From NCBI GenBank assembly GCA_965248155.1, contig CBDFIO010000001.1:1736001-1800000 (forward strand): DNA of 64,000 nucleotides. The letters run 5' to 3'. The translations under genes were made by a program, and so were the position numbers. Origin of the DNA: RFSX01 sp965248155. Lineage in GTDB: Bacteria; Bacteroidota; Bacteroidia; Chitinophagales; Saprospiraceae. A model generated the notes under the pieces. That model made no database searches and was not told the DNA's origin. It worked only from the letters and a program-made list of their open reading frames with translations. How positions within the stretch are numbered: position 1 is the stretch's first letter; the number at the start of each line of letters is the position of its first letter. Shown here in pieces: positions 46,259 to 54,761 of the stretch.

Positions 46259-48373
46259 ATGAATAATTTGTGCAAATTTCTATTCTTCTTATTAGTCTCT
46301 ATCTTGTTCTTTACTCAATGTAATACCAAAATGAAAAACGTAGGAGCTCATAAAAATGCGAACAATCTTATTAATGAATCTAGCCCTTATTTATTGCAGC
46401 ATGCTTACAATCCGGTAAATTGGTATCCATGGGGCGAAGAAGCGCTTCAAAAAGCTCAAAAAGAAAATAAGCTACTTGTAATCAGTGTAGGATATGCAGC
46501 TTGCCATTGGTGTCATGTAATGGAACATGAATCATTTGAAGATACTGCGGTAGCTAAATTAATGAATGATCATTTTATATCGATAAAAGTAGACCGTGAA
46601 GAAAGACCAGATGTGGATGATGTCTATATGACAGCAGCTCAACTGATCAGTGGTCGTGGAGGATGGCCACTAAATGCCATTGCTCTTCCTGATGGAAGAC
46701 CTGTTTTTGCGGGTACCTATTATCCAAAGAAAGATTGGATGAACATACTTAATCAAATTGTAAAAGTTCAGAACGAAGATCCGGATAGGCTTGAAAAAAC
46801 GGCTGAGCAACTTACCGGCGGGATTAGCAATTCAAATCTCGTTGAAGTAAATACGGATGACATTAATTATGAGACGGATGATATGAATGTCTATATGGAA
46901 AAGGCTATGAAGTTATATGATAAAGAATTAGGAGGAAGAACAGGAGCTCCTAAATTCCCGATGCCAAATGCATATGAGTTCATGTTGAAATATCATTGGT
47001 TAACAAACAATCAAGAGGCATTGGATATTACCGAAATTAGTTTGGATAACATGGCAACAGGCGGAATTTACGATCAGCTTGGAGGGGGCTTTGCACGTTA
47101 TTCAGTAGATAAATACTGGCTGGTACCTCACTTTGAAAAAATGTTATATGATAACGCACAATTAGTAAGCATATATAGTCAAGCCTATCAAGTAACTAAG
47201 AAGGAATTGTATAAAAGAGTAATCGAAGAAACACTTGAATTTGTTGAAAGAGAATTGACTTCAACAGAGCAAGGGTTTTATTCTTCATTGGATGCTGATA
47301 GTGAAGGAGAAGAAGGGAAATTTTACGTTTGGACTGAAGATGAGATTGACAGTTTAATAACAGATCAAAAAGCTGCGCAAGCGTTTAAGTCCTATTATGA
47401 TGTAACAAAAAATGGAAACTTCGAACACAAGGTGATTTTGAATATTGTGAAATCGGCAGAACAGGCAGCCCAGGAAAGTGGGTATGGCCTTGAAGAATTT
47501 AATAATTCGATCGAGGCTTCCAAGCAAATTCTTATGGAGTCAAGATCAAAACGAATCAGACCCGGACTTGATGATAAAGTTCTCACATCTTGGAATGCAT
47601 TAATGATTGCAGGATATATTGATGCCTTTAATGCATTAGGAAGCAAGCCATATTTGGACAAGGCGCTTGCAAATGCTGAATTCCTTGTCAGCCAGCAAAT
47701 GCAGAAAGATGGACGACTTAATAGAAACTTTAAAGATGGAAAATCCACTATCAATGCTTTTTTGGATGATTATGCTCTGACTGCACATGCATTTATCAAA
47801 TTGTATCAGGCCACTTTTGATAAAAAATGGCTTGATTACAGTGAGCAACTGGTAAGTTATAGTATTGCACATTTCTATAATGATAAGACAAAAATGTTTG
47901 ATTATACATCCGATCTTGATCCGCCATTAATTGCTAAGAAAGCGGAGTATAATGATAATGTAATCCCTGCATCAAATTCATCAATGGCTCGTGTATTACA
48001 TAGTCTCGGTAGTTTGAACTACAATACTGAATATCTGGATATGTCTGAACAAATGTTGAAAAATATGATGAATCAACTTCGTTCTAATGATTATCTGAGT
48101 TTTTATAGCAATTGGATGCAATTGTTATTTGACCAGGTCAAATCCCCTTATGAAATAGCGATAGTTGGAGAAGATGCTATGGAGCTGAGGAATACATTAT
48201 CTCAAAGTTATCTGGCAAATTCTATTTTATTAGGAACCGAATCTGACGAAAATTTGGCTTTGTTGAAAGACAAAACCCAGGAAGGAATAACGATGATTTA
48301 TGTGTGCCAAAACAAAGTATGTAAGCTTCCGGTATCTGATGTGACACAGGCATTAGAATTGCTTACACCTTAA
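46259..48373 (+). CDS. DUF255 thioredoxin-domain protein (YyaL/SSP411-like), lipoprotein
   Basis: 704 aa. The signal MNNLCKFLFFLLVSILFFTQC suggests lipidation at Cys21. NESSPYLLQHAYNPVNWYPWG then YAACHWCHVMEHESFED gives the thioredoxin-like CxxC (about 80-84) of the DUF255 family. An (alpha/alpha)6-barrel, AGE/glucosaminidase-like region follows (GGIYDQLGGGFARYSVD, VPHFEKMLYDNAQL, YSSLDADSEGEEGKFYVW). Biochemical role unknown; the family is widespread. Its end overlaps the convergent ABC-like gene by 11 bp. Confidence 0.9.
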   Translation: MNNLCKFLFFLLVSILFFTQCNTKMKNVGAHKNANNLINESSPYLLQHAYNPVNWYPWGEEALQKAQKENKLLVISVGYAACHWCHVMEHESFEDTAVAKLMNDHFISIKVDREERPDVDDVYMTAAQLISGRGGWPLNAIALPDGRPVFAGTYYPKKDWMNILNQIVKVQNEDPDRLEKTAEQLTGGISNSNLVEVNTDDINYETDDMNVYMEKAMKLYDKELGGRTGAPKFPMPNAYEFMLKYHWLTNNQEALDITEISLDNMATGGIYDQLGGGFARYSVDKYWLVPHFEKMLYDNAQLVSIYSQAYQVTKKELYKRVIEETLEFVERELTSTEQGFYSSLDADSEGEEGKFYVWTEDEIDSLITDQKAAQAFKSYYDVTKNGNFEHKVILNIVKSAEQAAQESGYGLEEFNNSIEASKQILMESRSKRIRPGLDDKVLTSWNALMIAGYIDAFNALGSKPYLDKALANAEFLVSQQMQKDGRLNRNFKDGKSTINAFLDDYALTAHAFIKLYQATFDKKWLDYSEQLVSYSIAHFYNDKTKMFDYTSDLDPPLIAKKAEYNDNVIPASNSSMARVLHSLGSLNYNTEYLDMSEQMLKNMMNQLRSNDYLSFYSNWMQLLFDQVKSPYEIAIVGEDAMELRNTLSQSYLANSILLGTESDENLALLKDKTQEGITMIYVCQNKVCKLPVSDVTQALELLTP

Positions 48374-49037
48374 CCACGGATTCGACTATGGTACAGATCA
48401 TACCAGGATAGCGTTCTATAAAATCGCTGTTGGATTGAATCATAACAACTGATATACCATCACGTCGTATTCTATCCACGATCAAATCCATTATGCGCAT
48501 TTGATGGTCAAAACTGATCAGGCTGAAATGGTCTTCGATAAATAGTATTTCGGGTTTGTTCAACATGGATTTTGCTACAGCATATAATACACTTTCTCCA
48601 TCATCCATCTTTGATGCTTCTTGTGTAGGATCCAAGCCAAATTGTGTTAGCCAATCAGCAAGATTTTCTTTGCTTTCTTTATTTGATATAGCCGATAATA
48701 TGTCTTGAAATTTTTCAAGATTATCAAGTAATGATAGATTTTCATATAGAAATTGATCTTTTAGAACCAATCCTATTCTTTGTCTTAATGCATTGATCTC
48801 TTCTCGACTAATATCAATAAGATTATAATCAAGAATTCTGGCATTTTCTCCCCTAACCGGTGAATGAGCATAGAAGCTTGAGATTAGAGTACTACTGACT
48901 TTAGAAGATATACTAGAAATATATAAAAGCTCTCCCCTTTTTAATTTAAAGTTTAGTTTTTCAAATATTGATCTTTTATTCCTTAGAATTTCAATATTCT
49001 TAAAGTCAATAAGGTATTGTGTATTTGTTTCCTTCAC
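48363..49037 (-). CDS. FtsE-like ABC protein with degenerate ATPase motifs
   Basis: 224 aa that aligns along its length with FtsE/MacB-type ABC ATPases: DFKNIEIL...IFEKLNFKLKRGELLYI at the start, LRQRIGLVLKDQFLYENLSLLDNL at the Q-loop region, and KPEILFIEDHFSLIS at Walker B. The Walker A position reads ISSISSKVSSTLIS instead of GxxGxGKST, the LSGGQ signature reads MDDGESVLYAV, and the Walker B DE pair is ED. It is probably unable to hydrolyse ATP. Third gene of a unit with a 74-aa protein (12 bp upstream) and an S24 regulator. No ftsX-like partner is nearby. Confidence 0.75.
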   Translation of the reverse strand: MKETNTQYLIDFKNIEILRNKRSIFEKLNFKLKRGELLYISSISSKVSSTLISSFYAHSPVRGENARILDYNLIDISREEINALRQRIGLVLKDQFLYENLSLLDNLEKFQDILSAISNKESKENLADWLTQFGLDPTQEASKMDDGESVLYAVAKSMLNKPEILFIEDHFSLISFDHQMRIMDLIVDRIRRDGISVVMIQSNSDFIERYPGMICTIVESVVKV

Positions 49038-49049
49038 GAGAATTAATTA

Positions 49050-49274
49050 TTAAATTTTCAATGTTCCAAAAGCGAGAATTTGACAGGGAATTCCCCAAGA
49101 GTAAATTGTACTGATGTCATCTCTTATACGAATAGTACATTTTATCTGAGCTCCTTCACTCTTAAGTTGTTCCGGCATATTAATAGGAATATATTTTGAA
49201 TCGGAAGTTTCTATGGACCAAAATCCTCCTTCCAATGGTACATAGACCGCTGTTCCTGTAATTTTTAGTGCCAT
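49050..49274 (-). CDS. Small conserved hypothetical protein (74 aa)
   Basis: 74 aa, beta-rich and OB-like in pattern: LKITGTAVYVPLEGGFWSIET, then YIPINMPEQLKSEGAQIKCTIRIRDD, then a hydrophobic end. Similar short proteins with GGFWxI and NMPEQLK are, from memory, found across Bacteroidota. There is no signal peptide. It sits 1 bp after the S24 gene and 12 bp before the ABC-like gene, so all three are likely co-transcribed. Function unknown. Confidence 0.7.
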   Translation of the reverse strand: MALKITGTAVYVPLEGGFWSIETSDSKYIPINMPEQLKSEGAQIKCTIRIRDDISTIYSWGIPCQILAFGTLKI

Positions 49275-49275
49275 T

Positions 49276-50139
49276 TTAAACGCCCAGGTAACTGGATCTG
49301 TTTTGTTTGAGCAATTTTTCTACGGTAGAGTTTAGACTCTTAATCATTTTACTTTGATCAGAAATCGTGTCTTTCAGGCCTCCTACTTCTGCATGTAAGG
49401 CATTTCTTATATGACTAGGTGATGGCATAAATACAGATATCTTATGTGTCACCTTCCACATTTCTTTTATTTCAGCTAATTCAACTTGAAAAGGATCATA
49501 ATATGAATTGTCAGAATTAAGAATGAGATAAGCTTCACGTTTTAATTCACTATGTACTCTTTTTACTACAACACCTGATTGGGTAATTATTACATAGACA
49601 TAGTTATTGCGCAGGTTGTTGTAATAGTTTTCAGGTTCAACAAATGAACAAACCACTTTATCTCCTGAGAACAATGTCGGTTCCATGCTATCACCAACAA
49701 CATCAAAACACCTATATGATCCATGACTAAAGTTTTCACCTGGTAAAGTGAAACTTGGCAAATCTTTTACGAATACAGGATTATACAATTCTTGACCATA
49801 TCCTGCTTGTGCTGAGACGGGAACATGAATTATGCGTTCATTACCTATATTATCGGTAACGATTGTTAATACAGGATCGGAAGTTAATTCAGAGGTTTCA
49901 TTCTCAATAATGAACTTTTCGCCTTTACCTGTATATAGATATAGTGGATTAAACTTATAATGATCCACACATTTTTGAATCATGACTGAGCTTACATCTC
50001 TTTTTCCGGTAACAACATCGCTGATGCATTGAGGATGAACATCAATACTGATGGAAAATTGTCTGCTCGAACGAATTTTGTTTTCTTTTTTCAAGACCTC
50101 CAAGCATTCAATAAATCTTTCGCTTATATGCTTATGCAT
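49276..50139 (-). CDS. XRE-type HTH regulator with S24 (LexA/CI-like) peptidase domain
   Basis: 287 aa. The N-terminal HTH is at about 22-50 (RQFSISIDVHPQCISDVVTGKRDV). A linker leads to an S24 domain: VPVSAQAGYGQ contains the Ala-Gly pair used for self-cleavage, VVGDSMEPTLFSGD holds the nucleophile Ser (about 150), and VVVKRV holds the general-base Lys (about 193). This is the CI/HipB-like phage-type arrangement, but no prophage genes surround it. It may sense DNA damage or another stress through RecA-style cleavage; that is inference. A palindrome 24 bp upstream suggests autoregulation. Confidence 0.87.
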   Translation of the reverse strand: MHKHISERFIECLEVLKKENKIRSSRQFSISIDVHPQCISDVVTGKRDVSSVMIQKCVDHYKFNPLYLYTGKGEKFIIENETSELTSDPVLTIVTDNIGNERIIHVPVSAQAGYGQELYNPVFVKDLPSFTLPGENFSHGSYRCFDVVGDSMEPTLFSGDKVVCSFVEPENYYNNLRNNYVYVIITQSGVVVKRVHSELKREAYLILNSDNSYYDPFQVELAEIKEMWKVTHKISVFMPSPSHIRNALHAEVGGLKDTISDQSKMIKSLNSTVEKLLKQNRSSYLGV

Positions 50140-50163
50140 TATAGAGATTGGTTTAATTTGTTA

Positions 50164-50182
50164 TTCTTATCAAATATAAGAA
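50164..50182. promoter_or_regulatory. Operator-like palindrome upstream of the S24 regulator
   Basis: TTCTTATCAAATATAAGAA: two perfect 7-bp arms (TTCTTAT / ATAAGAA) around a 5-bp spacer, 24 bp upstream of the regulator start codon. The 12-bp centre-to-centre spacing of half-sites fits a dimeric HTH repressor. The rest of 50140-50399 is AT-rich and gene-free. Confidence 0.45.
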
Positions 50183-50399
50183 ATTATATATATAAAAATA
50201 AGTTAATATATAATTTTAACCAATCTAATAATACTGAAATAGGTAAACATCTGTAAAGCAGGTACTTATAACTTCATATAAAAAATACTAACATATGATT
50301 GTATATTAGAAAAACAATATATATAAGTATTATTTAATGTGTTTTAAGCTTTTTGAGTATAAATAACAAGTAAATAGGGACATGTGAAAATTAAATTTC

Positions 50400-50765
50400 T
50401 TATAAATTTGATTGTTCTTTAGACTCTTCTTTAGGTATTATGCCTGTGAATTCTCCAAAATGTTGAACAAATGATCGCATATGGTTTGATAATTCGTCAT
50501 TTGATGTCGCTTTATGATAGGTTTCGCTCATTGATTTTAGGGTATGAAATATAAACCTGTCCATTTCAGCGACTTGCATATTTTTTGTCCAAAGATCTAT
50601 CTTAAATGTTTCTTTGGTTTCAATATCAAAAAACGAAACAAGCATAGCTTTACTTTCCTTGGTCATCGGACCATCAGGTCCATTAGCTGTCCATACAATT
50701 TTTTCAGGTCTCTTTTCTCCATCTAATTTCACCTCAATCTTAATTTCAGATTTACTTTCAGACAT
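50400..50765 (-). CDS. gldC: Gliding motility protein GldC
   Basis: 121 aa, cytosolic and acidic, with no signal peptide. It matches Bacteroidota GldC: SEIKIEVKLDGEKRPEKIVW at the start, SKAMLVSFFD, FKIDLWTKNMQVAEMDRFIFHTLKSM and MRSFVQHFGEFTGII at the end. GldC is associated with gliding motility in Flavobacterium, but its exact role is unclear, and it also occurs in non-gliding relatives. It is divergent from the TIGR02206 membrane-protein gene with only 29 bp between starts, so promoters overlap or lie inside genes. Confidence 0.88.
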   Translation of the reverse strand: MSESKSEIKIEVKLDGEKRPEKIVWTANGPDGPMTKESKAMLVSFFDIETKETFKIDLWTKNMQVAEMDRFIFHTLKSMSETYHKATSNDELSNHMRSFVQHFGEFTGIIPKEESKEQSNL

Positions 50766-50794
50766 ATTTGTTATTTTTCATTTTTATAAAGTAT

Positions 50795-51517
50795 ATGGAC
50801 AATTCTTTTTATACAGATAATTTCAAATTTGTCAATTATGGTTCTGAACATCTCATAACCATCATCATTTCAATTTCTATAGCTGCATTTGTCTTATTAT
50901 ATGCAAAGAAAAAACTATCAGAAGAGCAACAAAAATTATTGGGCTTTTATTTGGCTATATTTATTTTGCTGACTCAATTATCAAAGGTTGTAATTAAAAT
51001 GCAATTAGGAGTATTTGATAAATCTACAGATCTGCCGCTCCATCTCTGTAATATGATGCCTTTTCTGGTTCCATTTGCAATGTTATACAAGAATAGAACC
51101 ATTTGGGCTATTCTCTTTTTTTGGATTATGGGAGGTACTTTTCAGTCACTATTCTCCCCTACTTTAGAACATTCTTTTCCACATTATGAATTTTGGCGGT
51201 ATTGGATTGTACATTGTGGTTTAGTTATGTTAATGATTTATGGTGCTTATGTCCTAAACTTCAGATTAACAATCAGAGATGCTGTAATTAGTGCATTATT
51301 GCTTAATGTACTAGCACTGATGATCTATTTTGTAGACTTATCGCTCGATGCAAATTATATGTATCTCAGGGAGAAGCCACCTGGAAAAACCATGTATAAT
51401 TTGCTTGGAGATTGGCCAATATATATACTTCACTTAGAATTTGTTGTATTGATTTTGTTTACATTGATTTATCTGCCGTTCCATTTTATAAACGCCAAAG
51501 AAGCAAAATTATCTTAA
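50795..51517 (+). CDS. TIGR02206-family (YwaF-like) integral membrane protein
   Basis: 240 aa from MDNSFYTDNF; an earlier in-frame Met at 50768 would add nine residues lying against gldC. It has about seven hydrophobic segments. Family pattern: GSEHLITIIISI near the N-terminus, LPLHLCNMMPFLVPFAML, FFWIMGGTFQSLFSPTL, HYEFWRYWIVHCGLVM, and YLREKPPGKTMYNLLGDWPIYI near the end. Function of the family unknown. Its stop codon overlaps the stop of the convergent TraB-like gene. Confidence 0.87.
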   Translation: MDNSFYTDNFKFVNYGSEHLITIIISISIAAFVLLYAKKKLSEEQQKLLGFYLAIFILLTQLSKVVIKMQLGVFDKSTDLPLHLCNMMPFLVPFAMLYKNRTIWAILFFWIMGGTFQSLFSPTLEHSFPHYEFWRYWIVHCGLVMLMIYGAYVLNFRLTIRDAVISALLLNVLALMIYFVDLSLDANYMYLREKPPGKTMYNLLGDWPIYILHLEFVVLILFTLIYLPFHFINAKEAKLS

Positions 51518-52347
51518 ATTGGAGATACCTTATAACCTTTTCGTTTAAGCATTGAAATAACGCCTTGATCCCCCCATAAGTGCGCTGCCCCGATGGCAAA
51601 AAAACATGGTTCAGAATCATTTTCAGCAATATGTTCAGCCATTTGTATATTCCTGTTAAACAGCATCACCTAGCGCATCGAGCCAAGACTTTTTCTCGTG
51701 CTTTTATATATCCGAATTATATCTTCACTTTCATAGTAGCTTACTATTTTGAACACAGAAGATCTGAATGATTGAACATTTTTCAATGCATTTCTAAACA
51801 TTCTTAATTGCAACCCTACATCCAATGATTTCAAAGTTTCTACTTGTGATTGGACTGTTTCGATTCCTCCGGTAGCCATCTTCCTTTCAATAGCTTTAGT
51901 CCATAAGTATTGATCAAGAGCAAAGCGATGATCTTCAGAAAGAATAGATTCTGAAATAAAATTCAATGTCATCAATGGATAAAAACGATTCCAATTCATA
52001 AGATCTACATCAAAACATTTTGAAATCAAAGATCTTAATTTTCTAAACTGTTTAGTCGATAACAAATCTGTCAACTGGATATCCTCAGGCATAAGATAAT
52101 CAGTTGGTTTGATTTCCTTTTTTGCTTCTTCTAAATCTATTTCTGTTTTAAATATCGTGCAATTCGAAAGTGCTTTAAGGGCCTTCTCTAAATGGGAGTA
52201 AGCAATCTCATCTTTTACATGCATTGTTCCAAAAAGATAGGAATTGGGTTTTCCTGTCTTGCTGAATTCCCATAATAATGACGAACGACTCATAGAGCTA
52301 AAAGATAAGATAAAAAAATGACTGCCTCTCCATAAAGAAACAGCCAC
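51514..52347 (-). pseudogene. TraB/GumN-family protein with in-frame amber codon
   Basis: The probable start is Met19 (MSRSSLLWEFSKTG). GKPNSYLFGTMHVKDE is the TraB/GumN N-terminal motif. At 51670-51672 the frame meets TAG, but it continues in the same frame for 51 more sense codons: MLFNRNIQMAEHIAEN, then CFFAIGAAHLWGDQGV and LKRKGYKV. That segment is the conserved C-terminal GAxHLxGxxGV block of the family. The break is thus a single nonsense change (for example CAG to TAG) rather than a frameshift. Without read-through the protein would lose the C-terminal conserved motif. Role of the family in bacteria is uncertain. Confidence 0.85.
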
Positions 52348-52369
52348 CTTTGGAGGTCAAAAATTCTTC

Positions 52370-52843
52370 TTAATCGTAATCAAATGGTAGTAGTTTAGTT
52401 TTCTTAACTTTCGATAATGTCATAAATGTCTTTAAGCGTTCAACCTCCTCAATTTGTGACAATTTTTTAAATAATAACTGTTCATAACTCGGAATATCTT
52501 TTGTAATTATTTTCAAAAGAAAATCCCCATCACCTGTAATTATATAGGCTTCCGTTACTTCATTTATTTTTTCAAGCTTCTCGATAAAATTCTCGAGCGC
52601 ATTTTCTTTATTCCATGCCAGTGAAACCAACACAAAAGTTCGCACGTTTAAACCTATCTTTTCTGCGTTAACTTTAGCGTGATAACTCTGAATTATATCT
52701 GTAGTTTCTAACTTTTTAACCCTTTCTAAAGTAGGAGCTGGTGACAGCCCTATTTGCTTGGATAGTTCAAGGTTTGTTATCTTACTATTCTCTTGAAGAA
52801 TCTTAAGAATTTTTAAATCAATTTTATCTAATTTTTCGGACAT
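52370..52843 (-). CDS. Lrp/AsnC-family transcriptional regulator
   Basis: 157 aa. HTH at about 5-50 (IDLKILKILQENSKITNLELSKQIGLSPAPTLERVKKLE), then the RAM effector-binding domain (TEAYIITGDGDFLLKIITKDIPSYEQLL). Such proteins sense amino acids as multimers. The glutamate dehydrogenase gene lies next to it upstream on the same strand, separated by a terminator, and may be a target. An 11-bp-period direct repeat lies upstream of its start. Confidence 0.92.
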   Translation of the reverse strand: MSEKLDKIDLKILKILQENSKITNLELSKQIGLSPAPTLERVKKLETTDIIQSYHAKVNAEKIGLNVRTFVLVSLAWNKENALENFIEKLEKINEVTEAYIITGDGDFLLKIITKDIPSYEQLLFKKLSQIEEVERLKTFMTLSKVKKTKLLPFDYD

Positions 52844-52886
52844 GTTTTTTGGAATTTCTAAATATTAAGCACAATTATAAAATAAA

Positions 52887-52919
52887 ATTCCAACAATATT
52901 CCAATAGTATTCCAATAGT
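52887..52919. repeat. Three 11-bp direct repeats upstream of the Lrp gene
   Basis: ATTCCAACAAT (52887-52897), ATTCCAATAGT (52898-52908) and ATTCCAATAGT (52909-52919) are adjacent. The 11-bp period puts each copy on the same DNA face, 44-76 bp upstream of the Lrp start. It could be an array of Lrp contact sites for autoregulation. Confidence 0.55.
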
Positions 52920-52980
52920 ATTAGTTTAATTTCATCAAATCAAATAAAACCCCTTTTTTATTCTTAATATTCATAAACAA

Positions 52981-53001
52981 AGCCGAAGTAAACCTTCGGC
53001 T
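52981..53001 (-). terminator. Intrinsic terminator after glutamate dehydrogenase
   Basis: AGCCGAAG (52981-52988) pairs with CTTCGGCT (52994-53001), 5-nt loop, followed on the minus strand by TTTGTTTATG. It lies 80 bp past the dehydrogenase stop. Confidence 0.7.
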
Positions 53002-53081
53002 AGAAACCAACTATGAAAAAACTCTCTACTTAGCATATTAAACGCTAATAATATATCAATAGTATATCCTATTCAAATTAA

Positions 53082-54500
53082 TTATGGGAAGACACCTAGA
53101 GAAACATAATCACCTGCCACTTTGTTAATGGCATTGATAAAAGCAGCTGTTCTCAAATCTTCAACTTTCTTTCTTCTTTTATAGATTTCTCTAATTTGTT
53201 TATAAGCCATTACCATCGTTTCTTCTAATCCTGATCGCACTAGATCAATTTCGTCAGCACCTCTGGTAATAAATGATTTTTCTTTCTGACTTACAGTCTT
53301 ACCAGTTGTTTTTTCGATGAGGTGAACAATATTTCTGTAAGCATTTTCATCAAACCTTTTTTCTATTCTTCCAAACCTGATGTGGGATAAATTTTTAAGC
53401 CATTCAAAATAAGATACCGTCACCCCACCTGCATTTAGATACATATCCGGTACTACAACAATACCTTTTTTCAAAAGTATTTCTTCAGCATCAGCAGTAA
53501 CAGGTCCGTTTGCTGCTTCTGCAATAATCCTCGCTTTTACCATTTTTGCATTGCCTTTATGTATCTGACTTTCCAGAGCCGCCGGAACTACGATATCACA
53601 CTCAATTCCGATCCAGTCGTCTCTGTTTTCCAATTTTTTAGCACCATTAAAACCAATTATACTTCCTTTGTCTTTTCGGTATTTAACTAATTTTTTTATA
53701 TCAATTCCCGCAGGGTCATATATCGTACCTTCTATTTCAGAAATACCTATAATCTTAACGCCTCCTTCTTCCTGCGAAATACTTCCTGTATAAGAACCAA
53801 CATTACCAAGGCCCTGAATTACCATTGTTTTTCCACCAATTCCGGGTTGTAAGCCCATCGCTTTTGCATCTTCTTCATAACTCAACAATTCTTTTAATCC
53901 ATAAAACACTCCTCTACCCGTAGCTTCTGTTCGTCCATTAATTCCATTTTGTGTAACAGGTTTTCCTGTAACACATGCTATAGAATCGATCTCTCCATTA
54001 TTCAATTGCTGATAAGTGTCTAATATCCAAGCCATCTCACGAGAACCTGTTCCATAATCGGGAGCCGGTACATCAGTTCCAGGCCCTATAAAATTTTTAC
54101 GAACCAATTCCACAGTATATCTTCTGGTGATTTTCTCAAGTTGCTCAGGAGTATATTTTCTTGGGCTAATTTTTACACCTCCTTTAGCTCCACCAAATGG
54201 AACATCAACCAAAGCACATTTAAAGGTCATCAAGGAAGCCAATGCAATTACTTCATTTTGATTTACCAGGTGGCTATATCTTATTCCGCCTTTTGTCGGC
54301 ATTCTATGATGACTATGTTGAACTCTATAAGCTTCAATTACTTGATAAGCATTTCCTATTTTCACTGGAAATCTCATTTGGTAAATTGCATTGGGAGATT
54401 TGATCTGGTCCAATAATCCTTTAGGATGATCAGTAAGGATTGCAGCCTTATCAAAATTTCTTTCGACACTATGATAAAAACTGGCCTGTTTATTCTTCAT
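53082..54500 (-). CDS. gdhA: Glu/Leu/Phe/Val dehydrogenase (probable glutamate dehydrogenase)
   Basis: 472-aa hexameric amino-acid dehydrogenase. PTKGGIRYSHLVNQNEVIALASLMTFKCALVDVPFGGAKGG contains the catalytic Lys pair and substrate site. GPGTDVPAPDYGT and GKPVTQNGINGRTEATGRGV follow, then the Rossmann motif VIQGLGNVGSYTG (about 230-243) and EAANGPVTADAEEIL. It interconverts glutamate and 2-oxoglutarate; NAD or NADP preference is not decidable by eye. The start overlaps the end of the ccmD-like gene by 11 bp, so it may be translationally coupled to the cytochrome maturation genes. Confidence 0.9.
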   Translation of the reverse strand: MKNKQASFYHSVERNFDKAAILTDHPKGLLDQIKSPNAIYQMRFPVKIGNAYQVIEAYRVQHSHHRMPTKGGIRYSHLVNQNEVIALASLMTFKCALVDVPFGGAKGGVKISPRKYTPEQLEKITRRYTVELVRKNFIGPGTDVPAPDYGTGSREMAWILDTYQQLNNGEIDSIACVTGKPVTQNGINGRTEATGRGVFYGLKELLSYEEDAKAMGLQPGIGGKTMVIQGLGNVGSYTGSISQEEGGVKIIGISEIEGTIYDPAGIDIKKLVKYRKDKGSIIGFNGAKKLENRDDWIGIECDIVVPAALESQIHKGNAKMVKARIIAEAANGPVTADAEEILLKKGIVVVPDMYLNAGGVTVSYFEWLKNLSHIRFGRIEKRFDENAYRNIVHLIEKTTGKTVSQKEKSFITRGADEIDLVRSGLEETMVMAYKQIREIYKRRKKVEDLRTAAFINAINKVAGDYVSLGVFP

Positions 54501-54708
54501 CGTTTATTTTATTTTCTAGTTTATTTAGCTTTTCATCCAATCTTAATAATAAGATCAATAATACTGCAAACAAGATAATTACGACAGCCAATACAGTATT
54601 TATTTTCCCAGTACTTCTGAAAAAATCTTGTAACATATCCTGTGCAGATACATCAAAACTAAGTTTGAAGAAAAATATAATTATTAAGGCTAATTTTTTT
54701 GATCTCAT
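54490..54708 (-). CDS. CcmD-like small membrane protein
   Basis: 72 aa. N-terminal signal-like segment (MRSKKLALIIIFFFKLSFDVSAQ), then STGKINTVLAVVIILFAVLLILLL as a single membrane span. A short RLDEKLNKLENKI coiled tail follows, as in Bacteroidota CcmD-family proteins. It follows ccmB and ccmC in the same direction, the usual place for CcmD, which stabilises the heme-export complex. Confidence 0.78.
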   Translation of the reverse strand: MRSKKLALIIIFFFKLSFDVSAQDMLQDFFRSTGKINTVLAVVIILFAVLLILLLRLDEKLNKLENKINDEE

Positions 54709-54761
54709 AACTAAGACGAAACTCGGTATTTTTTAGAAAATAGCAAATCAAAGTGCATTAT

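Noticed and set aside
48363..50139. The S24 regulator operon as a prophage remnant or defence system
   Set aside because: No integrase, capsid, nuclease or other phage or defence gene is nearby, and the neighbours are core genes.
52887..52919. The 11-bp repeats as a CRISPR or minisatellite
   Set aside because: There are only three adjacent copies without spacers, next to a regulator gene, which fits an operator better.
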